64,000 bases of DNA from CBDAPI01 sp965248635 (GTDB lineage: Bacteria; Acidobacteriota; UBA6911; RPQK01; CBDAPI01). The stretch is from the NCBI GenBank assembly GCA_965248635.1, contig OZ252114.1, positions 1,550,001 to 1,614,000 on the forward strand, in the 5' to 3' direction. The notes beneath the pieces are model-generated. The model did not search any database. It was not told the DNA's origin and worked only from the letters and a program-made list of their open reading frames with translations. This document shows positions 1 to 9,440 of this stretch, piece after piece; within the stretch, counting starts at the first letter, position 1; the number at the start of each line of letters is the position of its first letter. The translations under genes and the position numbers were made by a program.

Positions 1-2332
1 CCCAATGCCGCAAGTGATACCTACCAGGTCACGTTTCAACCCCAGACCCAGACCTTCGATCGGCTCCGAATCGAAGCTCCTTCAGGATCCTGATCTTCCG
101 GATCAGGGACCGGGAAGGCATCAGGATGGAGATGCGATTCTTTCAGAGCTCCAGCTTGAACTTTGGGATCGCGCGAATGGAGCCCGGAGCGGGCTATCCT
201 TGCTCGATCCCACGGCTAGCCTGTCCAACCAAGACTTCGAAATCGAGAAGGCACTGGACGGTGATCCTGAAACGGGATGGGGCGTCTTCCAGACCTATGG
301 CGACCATCACGCCGTGTTCGAGCTGGCTGAGCCTGTCCACAATGCCCCAGTGAAGTCCCTGGTGCTCACCCTGAAACAACTATCAGGGGTTGGGAAGAAT
401 ATCGGTCGGTTCCGTGTTTCGACAGGTGTCGAGGAGCGGACCCACTATCAGCCGGACATTCCTGAAGTACTCCAGCGGCAAAGACATCTAGAGGCGAAGT
501 ACCAGTCCTGGAAGGAAGCAAAGAGGCGTAAAGTGCGTCGCTGGACCCTCCAGCGGCCGCAGCGGCTGGCATCGGAGAACCACGCCACGTTGTCGTTGTT
601 GGAAGACAGTTCCGTTCTCGCCAGCGGCGACCGGCCCGACCGGGACACCTATTCCTTCGAGCTCCATCCGAGCCTGCAACAGATCACTGGGCTCCGCCTC
701 GAGTTCTTCGAACATGCGAGTCTGCCCGGGAATGGACCGGGAAGAGGGACGGTCCTGGAAGAAGGTAACTTCATGCTCAGCGAGATCGTGGTGCAGTCGA
801 TTTCCGCGACCGACGCCAGGCTATCCTCACCCTATCCCGTAGCAGGGGCCAGCGCAGATTCTTTCCACCAGCACCTACATCCGGGCCTGGCCGCGGACGG
901 AGATCGTGAAACCGGTTGGTCGATCCGGCTGGACAGGGGGGCTCCGCAGAACGCCGTCTTCGAATTCCAGGATCCAATTCGGCTAGACGAGGGTGAAAGG
1001 CTCAAAGTCACGCTGGTTCAGAATCATATCCATACACACACCATGGGACGTTTTCGAGTCTCCCTGACCGCGGATAACGGTCCTCTCAGTGTCTCTGGGC
1101 TAACTGCGCAGCTTGAAAACATCTTGCTCAAATCCAAGGCTGCCCGGGATGGCGAAGAAGAAGGCCTGCTGAAACGGTTTTTTCTATCCCAGGCTCCGGA
1201 TCTGGAAGAACAGCATCTCAAGATTGCAGATCTTCGTGCCTCCCTGCCCGAGCACCCGACCACCCTGGTGATGGAGGAGCGCGGAGTTCCTCGTGTGACC
1301 CGAATTCATCATCGCGGCGAGTTCTTGAACCCGACCGAGGAGGTCGCCCCTGCCCTACCCCGGGTGTTACACCCCTGGTCCGAGGGTCAGCCCCGAAATC
1401 GCTTGTCGTTTGCCCGGTGGCTGGCAAGCAGGGACAACCCCCTAATGGCTCGGGTAACGATAAATCGTCTCTGGTCCCGCTACTTTGGTCGTGGAATTGT
1501 ATCCACTCCAGATGATTTCGGAATGCGCAGCGACCCACCCACACATCCCAACCTCCTGGATTGGATGGCGGTTGAATTCATGGACCGTGGCTGGGATCTG
1601 AAGGCCTTGCACAAACTGATCGTGATGTCGGCCACCTACCGTCAGACCTCAAGGGTCGCCCCAGGGTTGCTGGACCGAGACCCAGGCAACTCGCTCTATG
1701 CCCGAGGCCCCCGCTTTCGCGTGGACGCCGAAACGATCCGAGACATCGCCTTGACTGTGAGCGGACTCCTGAACCGCAGGATCGGAGGTCCCAGTGTCTT
1801 CCCGCCACAGCCTCCGGAGTTTACCAAGCTCGCCTTTGGTACCGTAGACTGGCAAGTCAGCGAAGCCCAGGATCGCTACCGGCGCGGGCTCTACACCTTC
1901 TGGAAAAGAACCACACCCTATCCGTCCTTCACCACTTTTGACGCCCCCCCGGGCGACACCACCTGTGTGCGTAGAAACCGCTCCAATACACCGCTACAGG
2001 CGCTCACGCTGTTGAACGATCCGGTCTTTGTAGAAGCGGCACAAGCCTTGGCTCTCAGCATCCTGCAGGAGGCTCCGGACTCGATGCTCGATCGGATCCG
2101 CTACGCATTCCTACGTTGCGTCTCACGGAATCCCGACCTGGTCGAAGCGGAGGCGGTTGAGTTGTATTACCATAATCAGATGGCAAGAATCCGAGCGGGA
2201 GAGGTCGATCTGGGGGAGATCATTTCCAAGGCGACTCCCCTGCCCCCTGGAGTCGACCGCTACCAGCTGATGGCGTGGGCCACAGTTGCTCGGGTTCTCC
2301 TCAATCTCGATAGGACGATTTCCAAAGACTAA
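1..2332 (+). CDS. DUF1553 (PSD1) family secreted protein, 3' part, with one frameshift
   Basis: This is the 3' part of a large protein that begins left of the window. Counting from the ATG at 5, two related beta-rich modules (around residues 60-140 and 280-350; patterns DGDPETGWG and DGDRETGWS, each ending in GRFRVS) look like discoidin/laminin-type carbohydrate-binding modules. Residues about 460-720 are the DUF1553 domain (NRLSFARWL, TINRLWSRYFGRG, NRSNTPLQAL). The usual leading PSCyt1 haem domain and DUF1549 must lie outside. The first ~80 bases continue the gene in frame 1 (TFDRLRIEA) and coding then moves to frame 2 near 80-86. One surplus C would explain this, so the ATG at 5 is not a true start. 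The DUF1501 partner follows 32 bp downstream, the normal pairing in Planctomycetes-like genomes. The biochemical role of the family is unproven; an extracytoplasmic redox or polysaccharide role is inference. Confidence 0.85.
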   Translation, partial: PMPQVIPTRSRFNPRPRPSIGSESKLLQDPDLPDQGPGRHQDGDAILSELQLELWDRANGARSGLSLLDPTASLSNQDFEIEKALDGDPETGWGVFQTYGDHHAVFELAEPVHNAPVKSLVLTLKQLSGVGKNIGRFRVSTGVEERTHYQPDIPEVLQRQRHLEAKYQSWKEAKRRKVRRWTLQRPQRLASENHATLSLLEDSSVLASGDRPDRDTYSFELHPSLQQITGLRLEFFEHASLPGNGPGRGTVLEEGNFMLSEIVVQSISATDARLSSPYPVAGASADSFHQHLHPGLAADGDRETGWSIRLDRGAPQNAVFEFQDPIRLDEGERLKVTLVQNHIHTHTMGRFRVSLTADNGPLSVSGLTAQLENILLKSKAARDGEEEGLLKRFFLSQAPDLEEQHLKIADLRASLPEHPTTLVMEERGVPRVTRIHHRGEFLNPTEEVAPALPRVLHPWSEGQPRNRLSFARWLASRDNPLMARVTINRLWSRYFGRGIVSTPDDFGMRSDPPTHPNLLDWMAVEFMDRGWDLKALHKLIVMSATYRQTSRVAPGLLDRDPGNSLYARGPRFRVDAETIRDIALTVSGLLNRRIGGPSVFPPQPPEFTKLAFGTVDWQVSEAQDRYRRGLYTFWKRTTPYPSFTTFDAPPGDTTCVRRNRSNTPLQALTLLNDPVFVEAAQALALSILQEAPDSMLDRIRYAFLRCVSRNPDLVEAEAVELYYHNQMARIRAGEVDLGEIISKATPLPPGVDRYQLMAWATVARVLLNLDRTISKD

Positions 2333-2364
2333 CCCAGAGTAGCTCCATTCCGGGGAAAATTGCT

Positions 2365-3671
2365 GTGGATGAGCGATGGCTGAGAGAAACAACCAGAAGG
2401 CATTTCTTCCAGGACTGCGGCGTGGGCCTGGGCAAGATTGCTCTGGCCTCGCTTTTTGCCGGTCCCCGGGTTTTTTCCGCGCTCCCGAAGAGGTCGAGCT
2501 CTCTTCGTTCCCGGCAACCGCATTATCCGCCCCAGGTCGATCGCATCATCTTCCTTTTCATGGCCGGCGCTCCCAGCCAGCTCGACCTGTTTGACCACAA
2601 ACCCGTGCTCCGCAAGTACGACGGAAAGCCCGTCCCTGCCGAGGTCGTCGACGACCTCGTCATCATCAAGTCGATGACGACGGATGTCTTCAACCACGCT
2701 CCAGCCCAGATCTTCATGAATAGCGGTTCGCCGCAGTTAGGCCGCCCCAGCATGGGCTCCTGGGTCACCTACGGTCTGGGAACTGAGTCCGAGGACCTAC
2801 CGGGCTTCGTCGTTCTGAGTTCAGGATCGGGGACCAGTGGAGGCCAGGCGAACTGGGGATGCGGCTTCCTCCCCTACCGTCTACCAGGGTGTGCCCTTCC
2901 GCTCTCAGGGAGAACCCGTTCTCAACCTCAGCAACCCTCCTGGGTTCGATGATCGCCTGCAGCGAGATTCACTGGATTTGCTGCGGAATCTCAACCAATA
3001 CCACGCTCAAACCGTTGGAGATCCAGAGATCTCGACCCGCATCAGTGCCTACGAAATGGCCTACCGTATGCAGAGCAGCGCTCCAGACCTGCTGGATCTT
3101 TCGGGCGAGGACCAGAGAACGCTGCAGATGTACGGCGTCGAACCGGGGAAGGCTTCCTTCGCTACCAACTGCCTGCTGGCACGACGGCTGATCGAGCGCG
3201 GTGTCCGCTTTGTGAACGTCTATCATAGCGGCTGGGATCACCACAGCGACGTTTATGGTGGACTTCAGAAGCAGTGTGGAATTACGGATCGAGCGACTGC
3301 AGCACTGGTCAAAGACTTGAAGGTGCGAGGTCTACTGGACCGGACCCTGGTCATCTGGGGAGGGGAGTTCGGACGCACCCCCATGGTCGAGAGCAATCCT
3401 TCGCTGGGAAGGAAACTGGGCCGGGACCATCATCCTCAAGCCTTCACGATGTGGTTGACCGGGGGTGGTCTCAAGCATGGCCTCACCATTGGCCGAACCG
3501 ACGAACTCGGTTTCCACGTGGTCGAAAAACCGATACATGTGCACGATCTTCAGGCCACCATCCTTCATTTGCTGGGATCTCGATCATACCCGGCTGACCT
3601 TCCGTCATAAAGGGCGAGACTTTCGCCTGACCGACGTCTCCGGCAACCTGATCCACGAAATCCTGGCTTAG
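2365..3671 (+). CDS. DUF1501 family protein, broken by two frameshifts
   Basis: The GTG at 2365 opens an N-terminus with a Tat-like pattern (TTRRHFFQDCGVGLGKIALASL). The protein then follows the DUF1501 family, which is related to the alkaline phosphatase/sulfatase fold: MAGAPSQLDLFDHKP, MNSGSPQLGRPSMGSW, WGGEFGRTP and DHHPQAFTMW. The frame runs 2365-2952, but homology jumps to a second frame near 2870-2876 (GCGFLP then TVYQGVPFR). It jumps again to a third frame near 3575-3582 (ILHLLG then LDHTRLTFRHKGRDF) and ends at 3671. Both breaks are repaired by removing one base: a C from a CCCC run, and one base in GGGATCT. The gene is therefore either a pseudogene or an intact gene with sequence errors. 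It is the usual partner of the DUF1553 gene upstream, and its catalytic role is unknown. Confidence 0.82.
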
Positions 3672-3688
3672 TGCTTCGCTGAGCTTGC

Positions 3689-5563
3689 TCATGAATTGAT
3701 CTCGCCGTCAGGCCCAGAAGACTCGTTGCTGATGATCTCCAGGAAGGAATCGCCGTAGTTGTCGAGCTTCGATTGGCCCACGCCATTGACGGTGAGAAGG
3801 GCTTCACGCGTGCGGGGGCGCCGCATCACCATTTCGGTGAGAGTCGCGTCGTGGAAAATGACGTAGGGGGGGAATCCCCGTTGCTGGGCCATCTCCAGGC
3901 GAAGCGCCCGCAGGGCGTCCCAGAGGCGCTGGTTTTGGGGAGTGGGCTCGAAGGCAGGGACCACGCTGCCGGTGCGCTTGCTGCGGCTTCGCTTCGGAGT
4001 TCCGCTGGGGTCCCGGCGCAGGCGCACTTTCTCTTGCCCCTTGAGAACAGGGGTACTCTTCTCGGTCAATCGCAGGGCACCGTACCCCTCCAGATCCACC
4101 CGGACCAGCCCGCCGGACACTAACTGTCGGAAGATCGATGCCCACTGCGTTTTCTTGAGATCCTCGCCTGCTCCGTAGGTCGAGAGGCGATCATGACCGA
4201 AGTTTGAAATGCGCTCGTTCTCGGAACCCGTCAGTACATCGGTCAGGTAGGCCACTCCGAAGCGTTGCCCGGTCCGGTAGACACAGGAAAGCGCTTTTTG
4301 GGCTTCTTCGGTGCCGTCGTAAGTCTCGACGGGCACCAGGCACGTGTCGCAGTTGTTACAGGGTTCCGGTAGCTCCTCGTCAAAGTACTGGAGCAGAACC
4401 TGACGCCGGCAATGGCTGGTTTCGCAAAAAGCCAGCAGGGTATTGAGGCGCTGATAGACGCGCCGCTTGTGGTCCTCGCCCGCCTCGGAATCTTCCACCA
4501 GTCGGCGGATGCGCACGGCGTCGGCCATCCCGTAAGCCATCCAGGCATTGGCGGGCAGCCCGTCGCGCCCGGCCCGGCCGGTTTCCTGATAATACGCCTC
4601 TAGACTCTTGGGAAGGTCGAGATGGGCCACAAAGCGGACGTTGGACTTGTCGATTCCCATTCCGAAGGCGATGGTGGCCACGATGATGACCCCGTCCTGG
4701 TTCTGGAAAATCTCCTGGTGTCGCTGACGGTCATGCTGACCCATGCCGGCGTGGTAGGGAAGTGCATGCATGCCCTTTTCGCATAGCCAGCTGGACGTCT
4801 GGTCGACAGACTTGCGCGAAAGGCAGTATACGATCCCGGCATCGCCGGGATGCTCGCGCTTCAGGAAATCGAGCAGTTGCCGCCGAGGGCTGCGCTTGAG
4901 CACCACGCTGTATCGAATGTTTGGCCGGTCGAATCCGGCTGTGAAAACACGGGCTCCGTCCAGCTTCAGGCGGGTCCGGATTTCGCGTCGGGTGGCGCCG
5001 TCCGCGGTGGCGGTGGTGGCGATGCGAGGAATACCGGGGAAGCGTTCTTTCAAGACGTCCAACTGCAGGTACTCGGGGCGGAAGTCGTGGCCCCAATGAG
5101 AGACGCAGTGGGCCTCATCAATAGCGAAAAGGGCCAGGGGAATCTGGTCCAGCAATTCCAGGAAGCGCTCGGTGAGCAGTCGCTCCGGGGCCACGTACAC
5201 CAGGTCAACGTCGCCGTGTAGGAGTTCCTGCTCGACATCCCAGGCCATCTGGGGGCTGAGGCTGGAATTCAGGTAGGCAGCCCGCACTCCCATGGCCCGC
5301 AGCGCGGCCACCTGATCCTTCATCAATGCGATGAGCGGCGAAATGATCACCCCGGTGCCGGGGCGAAGCAGGGCAGGGAGCTGGTAGCAAAGGGACTTGC
5401 CGCCCCCTGTGGGCATCAAGACCAGGGCATCCTGGCCTGAAGTGACCTGCTCGACGATTTCTTGCTGGCTGCCCCGGAACGACTGGAAGCCGAAAACAGA
5501 CTCGAGAATCTCTCGGGCGCTGCCGGGCAACTCGGCGTCACGTTGGTTGGTGGTTTGGGTCAT
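3689..5563 (-). CDS. recQ: ATP-dependent DNA helicase RecQ
   Basis: A 624-residue superfamily 2 3'-5' DNA helicase for recombination and repair of stalled forks. Walker A PTGGGKS lies at residues 51-57, the DEAH box at 149-152 inside AIDEAHCVSHWGHDFRPEY, and motif VI is QETGRAGRDG. The zinc-binding RQC region (CETSHCRRQVLLQYF to CNNCDTC) follows at about 380-415. A winged-helix part comes next, and a C-terminal HRDC domain occupies about 550-615 (LWDALRALR, TVNGVGQSKLDNYG). Length and domain order are those of a complete RecQ. The gene is convergent with the DUF1501 gene, which ends 17 bp away, and appears to be transcribed alone: 181 bp separate its start from the next gene upstream. I see no defects. 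Confidence 0.97.
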   Translation of the reverse strand: MTQTTNQRDAELPGSAREILESVFGFQSFRGSQQEIVEQVTSGQDALVLMPTGGGKSLCYQLPALLRPGTGVIISPLIALMKDQVAALRAMGVRAAYLNSSLSPQMAWDVEQELLHGDVDLVYVAPERLLTERFLELLDQIPLALFAIDEAHCVSHWGHDFRPEYLQLDVLKERFPGIPRIATTATADGATRREIRTRLKLDGARVFTAGFDRPNIRYSVVLKRSPRRQLLDFLKREHPGDAGIVYCLSRKSVDQTSSWLCEKGMHALPYHAGMGQHDRQRHQEIFQNQDGVIIVATIAFGMGIDKSNVRFVAHLDLPKSLEAYYQETGRAGRDGLPANAWMAYGMADAVRIRRLVEDSEAGEDHKRRVYQRLNTLLAFCETSHCRRQVLLQYFDEELPEPCNNCDTCLVPVETYDGTEEAQKALSCVYRTGQRFGVAYLTDVLTGSENERISNFGHDRLSTYGAGEDLKKTQWASIFRQLVSGGLVRVDLEGYGALRLTEKSTPVLKGQEKVRLRRDPSGTPKRSRSKRTGSVVPAFEPTPQNQRLWDALRALRLEMAQQRGFPPYVIFHDATLTEMVMRRPRTREALLTVNGVGQSKLDNYGDSFLEIISNESSGPDGEINS

Positions 5564-5744
5564 GTCGCGCGGGAATTATTATGGGGGTGAGAGATTCAGT
5601 TTTCAATTTTTTGGAGCCGATTGGGCTTTTTTCGCGTTTGATCTCTTGCTGCAAAGTTCGCGCCCAGCCCCCAATCTACTATTACGGCGGCGGTCGCCGG
5701 AAGTGCGAGATTTGGTGCCGCCAGCCACTGGAGCGGCAGGCTGC

Positions 5745-6380
5745 CTAACCCAGGATCTCCCGGATATGCGCTGCGACCACCTCGGCCAGTTTGCGGTTCC
5801 CGGGCTCATTCATATGGATGCCGTCGGCCACCTCGGCCGATTCGATATGCTGGGCCGCATCCAGAAATGAACACCCCCTGTCCCGGGCAAGCTCCTGAAG
5901 AGCTGCGGGCAACTTGGCGAATTTGGCCAGGTCACCCCGGCAATGAGTTGCCATCTCGGGAGTGAGCTTCGCCCCTCCCGGGGGCGAAATCAGAAGGATC
6001 GCGGGAGGCTGCTGCTGACATTCCGTGATGGTGCGCTCCACGATATCGAGCAGATTGACCATACCGCGTGCTACATCCACCGGCAGGACATCTCGATAGT
6101 GCAGGAGATCATTCGATCCCAGCATGATGATGACCAGATCCAGGGGTCCGTGTGACTCCAGCAACGGCTGCAGCAGCCTGGCCCCGTGACGGCCTTCGCG
6201 GAAGGAGTCTTCCCAGACCGTGGTCCTACCGTTCAGAGCTTCTTCAATGATTTCATAGTCGCTTCCCAGCAGACCCTGAACCCGTTTGGGCCAGCGAACT
6301 TCCGGACCATAGCGTTTCCCCATCGTTCCCGGGATGAAACCCCAGGTCAGCGAGTCGCCGTAGCAAAGAATTTTTTTCAT
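5745..6380 (-). CDS. SGNH/GDSL hydrolase family protein (arylesterase-like)
   Basis: A 211-residue cytoplasmic SGNH hydrolase. Block I is CYGDSLTWG with the nucleophile Ser10, block III is MLGSNDLL, and block V is DGIHMNEPGN, which supplies the catalytic Asp and His near the C-terminus. The RYGPEVRWPKRVQ segment after the GDS block resembles the Mycobacterium smegmatis arylesterase/acyltransferase group, so an esterase acting on small acyl esters is likely; the substrate cannot be read. There is no signal peptide. The ATG follows the end of the flavoprotein gene by only 11 bp on the same strand, so it may be the last gene of the demethylase-like operon, though its function does not obviously fit. 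Confidence 0.88.
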   Translation of the reverse strand: MKKILCYGDSLTWGFIPGTMGKRYGPEVRWPKRVQGLLGSDYEIIEEALNGRTTVWEDSFREGRHGARLLQPLLESHGPLDLVIIMLGSNDLLHYRDVLPVDVARGMVNLLDIVERTITECQQQPPAILLISPPGGAKLTPEMATHCRGDLAKFAKLPAALQELARDRGCSFLDAAQHIESAEVADGIHMNEPGNRKLAEVVAAHIREILG

Positions 6381-6391
6381 GGCGATCTCCT

Positions 6392-8353
6392 TCAGATCCC
6401 GCGCGCGTACTTGTGGCCCTCCAGAATCGCGTGCTGCAGGGTACGGGGCGAAAAGGCGTCGCCCACGGCTTCGACCGTGAAACCTTTTTCTTTGAGAGCT
6501 TCACTCAGCGTGTCTACGCGGATCCCACCGTAGGCATACACGAAGCTGTCATAGGGTCCCACTTGCTGCCTGTCCCCTGTCCAGATGTTTCGGGCAACTA
6601 AGTGACCGTCTCGAATGGCCTCGGCCTCCAGGTGATTGAAAGTCTGAAGACCTTTCTTGAATACGCGGCGCATCGGAGGAGGTCGGTTCGTGTGTCCCAG
6701 AAAATCGGCCACTCTTTCCTGGCTGGTAATGAGGTCCACTTCCTTCCCCCGGTCGAGCAGGAATTCCGCCGTGCTGAGGCCCTGATAACCGTACTCTTCA
6801 TCAATCACCAGGATCACGTCGCCCAGGCCGTTGGCCGTTCCCTGGAGTACGTCCCAGGCCGAAAACACCTGGTGTTCATCGAGCCCCTCGAGATCGGGTC
6901 GGCGTGCGTTGGCTCCGGTCGCGATAATCACGAAGTCGGGAGATTCCGCCAGGATCATCTCCACATCGGCGCTCGTATTGAGGCGCAGGTCGACGCCCAG
7001 CTTCTGGCCCTGCATGCTGGACCAGCGGGTGGCACCGTCGAAATCCTGGCGGCTGGGCGCCAGCTTGGCGATCAGCGTCTGGCCTCCCAGCTGATCGCTC
7101 TTTTCGAAGAGCACCACCTGGTGCCCACGTTCTGCCGCCACTCGCGCCGCTTCCAGACCGGCGGGGCCTCCGCCCACAACCACGACTTTCTTCTTGATTT
7201 CTGCCGGATTCAGATCTCTCCACTCGGCTTCTCGACTGATGACGGGGTTTTGCACACAGGTGACTCCGACACCGTAGTAGATTCGGTCAATGCACCCCTG
7301 GTTGTAACCCATGCACTGGCGAATATCGTTGACCATACCGGCCTTGGCCTTGTTGGGCATGTGCGGGTCCGCGATGAGAGAGCGGTTCATAATCACCAGG
7401 TCGGCCTGGCCAGCGGCCAGAATCTTGTCTGCCTGTATCGGGTCTACGATGCGACCGGTGGCGATCACGGGAACGTCGACAACGGATCGAATGCTGGCTG
7501 ACAGGTAGGTATAGAGTCCCAGTTTAAAAGACATGTTGGGGATCGCCTGCCCGATGCCCGTGTACGACTCAGCTGTCCCTCCAATCACGTTGAAGTAGTC
7601 CAGCATCTTCAGATCGTTGAGACGGCTGCAGATCTCCAGAATCTTGTCATGATTCAGGCCCTTCTCCTGGAAGTCGTCGCCGGTCACGCGGATCCCCACC
7701 AGGAAGTCGCTTCCGACACGCTCGCGAACGGCCTCGATCACTCGCACGCCAAAACGCATGCGGTTCTCGGTGGATCCTCCATACTGATCGGTCCGGACAT
7801 TGGCGTTGGCGGTCCAGAACTGATCGATCAGGTGACAATGGCTGGCCTGGATTTCGCAGCCATCGAAGCCTCCTTTTTGGACACGTTTCGCCGCATCCGC
7901 AAAAGACTCAATAATCTCGTCCATCATCTCGTCATCAATGGGATGCGGATACTCCCTGTGATCCGGTTCCCGGATGTCGCTGGGCGCGTAGACCCGGTTC
8001 CAGACCAGATCGCTTCGAGAACGTCGGCCCCGGTGGCTCATCTGGCAGATCACCGGACAGTCATATTTGTGAATGGCCTCGGAAAACCTTTGCAGGTAAG
8101 GGATGACCTTGTCGTCATAGAACCGCACATTGTTCCAGTCATTCGTGATGCTGGACGGATGAACGCTGGAGACGCCCATGCACATCATGAAACCGGTCCC
8201 GCCGCGCGCCTTCTCTTCATAGTAAAGTCTCTGCCGCTCTCCAGGCATCCCCTTGTCCGAGAGTGCATCCGCGTGGGCGCTGCAGCAGATCCGGTTCTTG
8301 GCCGTCACGGATCCGACCTTGATGGGTGAGAACAAGTAATTGAATTCAGTCAC
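6392..8353 (-). CDS. NADH:flavin oxidoreductase / TMADH-type demethylase-like flavoprotein
   Basis: About 653 residues in the order of 2,4-dienoyl-CoA reductase FadH, trimethylamine dehydrogenase and dimethylglycine demethylase DgcA. An Old Yellow Enzyme TIM barrel binding FMN comes first (LFSPIKVGSVTAKNR, MCQMSHRGRRS-like QMSHRGRR), then a 4Fe-4S cysteine region, then a Rossmann domain (VVVVGGGPAGLEAARVAAERGH). The GTG at 8353 is preferred over the ATG at 8374 because GGGAGG sits six bases before it. The cluster motif reads C-MG-Y-NQG-C and then C twelve residues later: the second of the four usual cysteines is Tyr (codon TAC; Cys would be TGC). The gene follows ETF beta, the DgcB-like gene and ETF alpha, so I infer oxidative N-demethylation of a small methylated amine with ETF as electron acceptor. 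FadH-type enoyl reduction is the alternative. Confidence 0.87.
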   Translation of the reverse strand: MTEFNYLFSPIKVGSVTAKNRICCSAHADALSDKGMPGERQRLYYEEKARGGTGFMMCMGVSSVHPSSITNDWNNVRFYDDKVIPYLQRFSEAIHKYDCPVICQMSHRGRRSRSDLVWNRVYAPSDIREPDHREYPHPIDDEMMDEIIESFADAAKRVQKGGFDGCEIQASHCHLIDQFWTANANVRTDQYGGSTENRMRFGVRVIEAVRERVGSDFLVGIRVTGDDFQEKGLNHDKILEICSRLNDLKMLDYFNVIGGTAESYTGIGQAIPNMSFKLGLYTYLSASIRSVVDVPVIATGRIVDPIQADKILAAGQADLVIMNRSLIADPHMPNKAKAGMVNDIRQCMGYNQGCIDRIYYGVGVTCVQNPVISREAEWRDLNPAEIKKKVVVVGGGPAGLEAARVAAERGHQVVLFEKSDQLGGQTLIAKLAPSRQDFDGATRWSSMQGQKLGVDLRLNTSADVEMILAESPDFVIIATGANARRPDLEGLDEHQVFSAWDVLQGTANGLGDVILVIDEEYGYQGLSTAEFLLDRGKEVDLITSQERVADFLGHTNRPPPMRRVFKKGLQTFNHLEAEAIRDGHLVARNIWTGDRQQVGPYDSFVYAYGGIRVDTLSEALKEKGFTVEAVGDAFSPRTLQHAILEGHKYARGI

Positions 8354-8408
8354 GATCTTCCTCCCTTTTCCCAAAATCGGTTTATCATGCCAAGCCGCGC
8401 TTCAGGCC

Positions 8409-9440
8409 TCAAGTATTATTTTCGGGTTCCACCGGTTGAGGCTTGCGTCCTCGGGTTCCACGACGCCCAACCGCCCGGGGACCCCGATCTCCTCCACCCG
8501 GCCCGCCAGCGGACGCCGATGCATCATCGGTCGTGGATGTCGATCTCGAATCCGCCCTCGATTCCGTGAGCGGGCGAGGGCCACGCCTGGCAGCGGAACC
8601 CCGGGGTCCCCTCGAGGAGCTGCTTCTGACCGGGACGGCATCCACACGTTTCTGACTCTGATCGGGGAGGACTTCTTCCGGATCGATCACGCCCTGCGAG
8701 ATGAACTCGTGGTGCTTCAAGAAGCGAACAAGATGTTGGGCTGCCGTCGACGGATCTGCCTCGATCACAGTCTCCGCGGAACGAGTCTGATCGACCTCGG
8801 AGGTGCCGTAGATGTCATCCACACGGCTGGATGCGGACCCCCCTGTCTTCTCCGCCAGGTTTCCGGCTTTGGCTCGGGGCTTCGCCAACTCCCAGGGCCT
8901 CATTTTCCGTGATGGCGACTCCAGGGTCTGGGTGTTTCTGAACCGGGAACCATCAACAGATTGCCTTCGAAATCGGGACACATACATGCGGTTCAGAGCT
9001 TCCTCGGAAACGCGAAGAACAGCCGGGCCGGAAACGGACAGCACCTCCCTGGCCCCGCGACCCAGATCGCGAACGACTTCCAGTTCATTCTCAGCCGAAA
9101 GCCCGGCTTCGATGATGTCCAACAGCAGAGCGCACTGTTTTCCCTTCGCCAGTTGAGCCGCCAGCCTGTCGCCTGTCGAGCCAACCAGCGCGAAGTCAAA
9201 ATCAATCGTTTCAGGATCGTTCAGATAGGTCGCTTCGGTGGCGCCGGCTGCCAGTGCGTAGCGGAGCCCTTCTTCCCGGTAACTATGGGCGTAGAGGTTT
9301 TTTGGAGCTGCCTTAATCGCCATGGAAACGGCTGCCCGGTCGGATCGACTCAACCCGGCCTTTCGATCCAGCGGTGCACCCAGGATGACAGCAATCTTAG
9401 GACTCACTTTCACAAGTATCCTGGGGGCGGCAAAACTCAC
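8409..9440 (-). CDS. etfB: Electron transfer flavoprotein beta subunit (DgcA-associated type)
   Basis: The protein opens with KIAVILGAPLDRK. It contains an ETF beta-like core (AMAIKAAPKN-type segment VSMAIKAAPKNLYAH, DFALVGSTGDRLAAQLAKG, then ENELEVVRDLGRGAREVLSVSGPAVLRVSEEALNRMY), which is the divergent ETF beta found beside DgcA/DgcB rather than the beta-oxidation form. The GTG at 9440 overlaps the TGA of the upstream Fe-S gene as GTGA, indicating translational coupling; a second GTG ten codons further in is also possible. The core ends near VRFLKHHEFISQGVI. After it comes a tail of about 80 residues rich in Arg, Ser, Gly, Pro and Asp that I would not expect in this family. The subunit should form the AMP/FAD-binding heterodimer with EtfA. 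Confidence 0.8.
   Translation of the reverse strand: MSFAAPRILVKVSPKIAVILGAPLDRKAGLSRSDRAAVSMAIKAAPKNLYAHSYREEGLRYALAAGATEATYLNDPETIDFDFALVGSTGDRLAAQLAKGKQCALLLDIIEAGLSAENELEVVRDLGRGAREVLSVSGPAVLRVSEEALNRMYVSRFRRQSVDGSRFRNTQTLESPSRKMRPWELAKPRAKAGNLAEKTGGSASSRVDDIYGTSEVDQTRSAETVIEADPSTAAQHLVRFLKHHEFISQGVIDPEEVLPDQSQKRVDAVPVRSSSSRGPRGSAARRGPRPLTESRADSRSTSTTDDASASAGGPGGGDRGPRAVGRRGTRGRKPQPVEPENNT

Noticed and set aside
6602..8329. Plus-strand open frames across the flavoprotein gene
   Set aside because: Antisense shadows of a clearly recognisable minus-strand gene.
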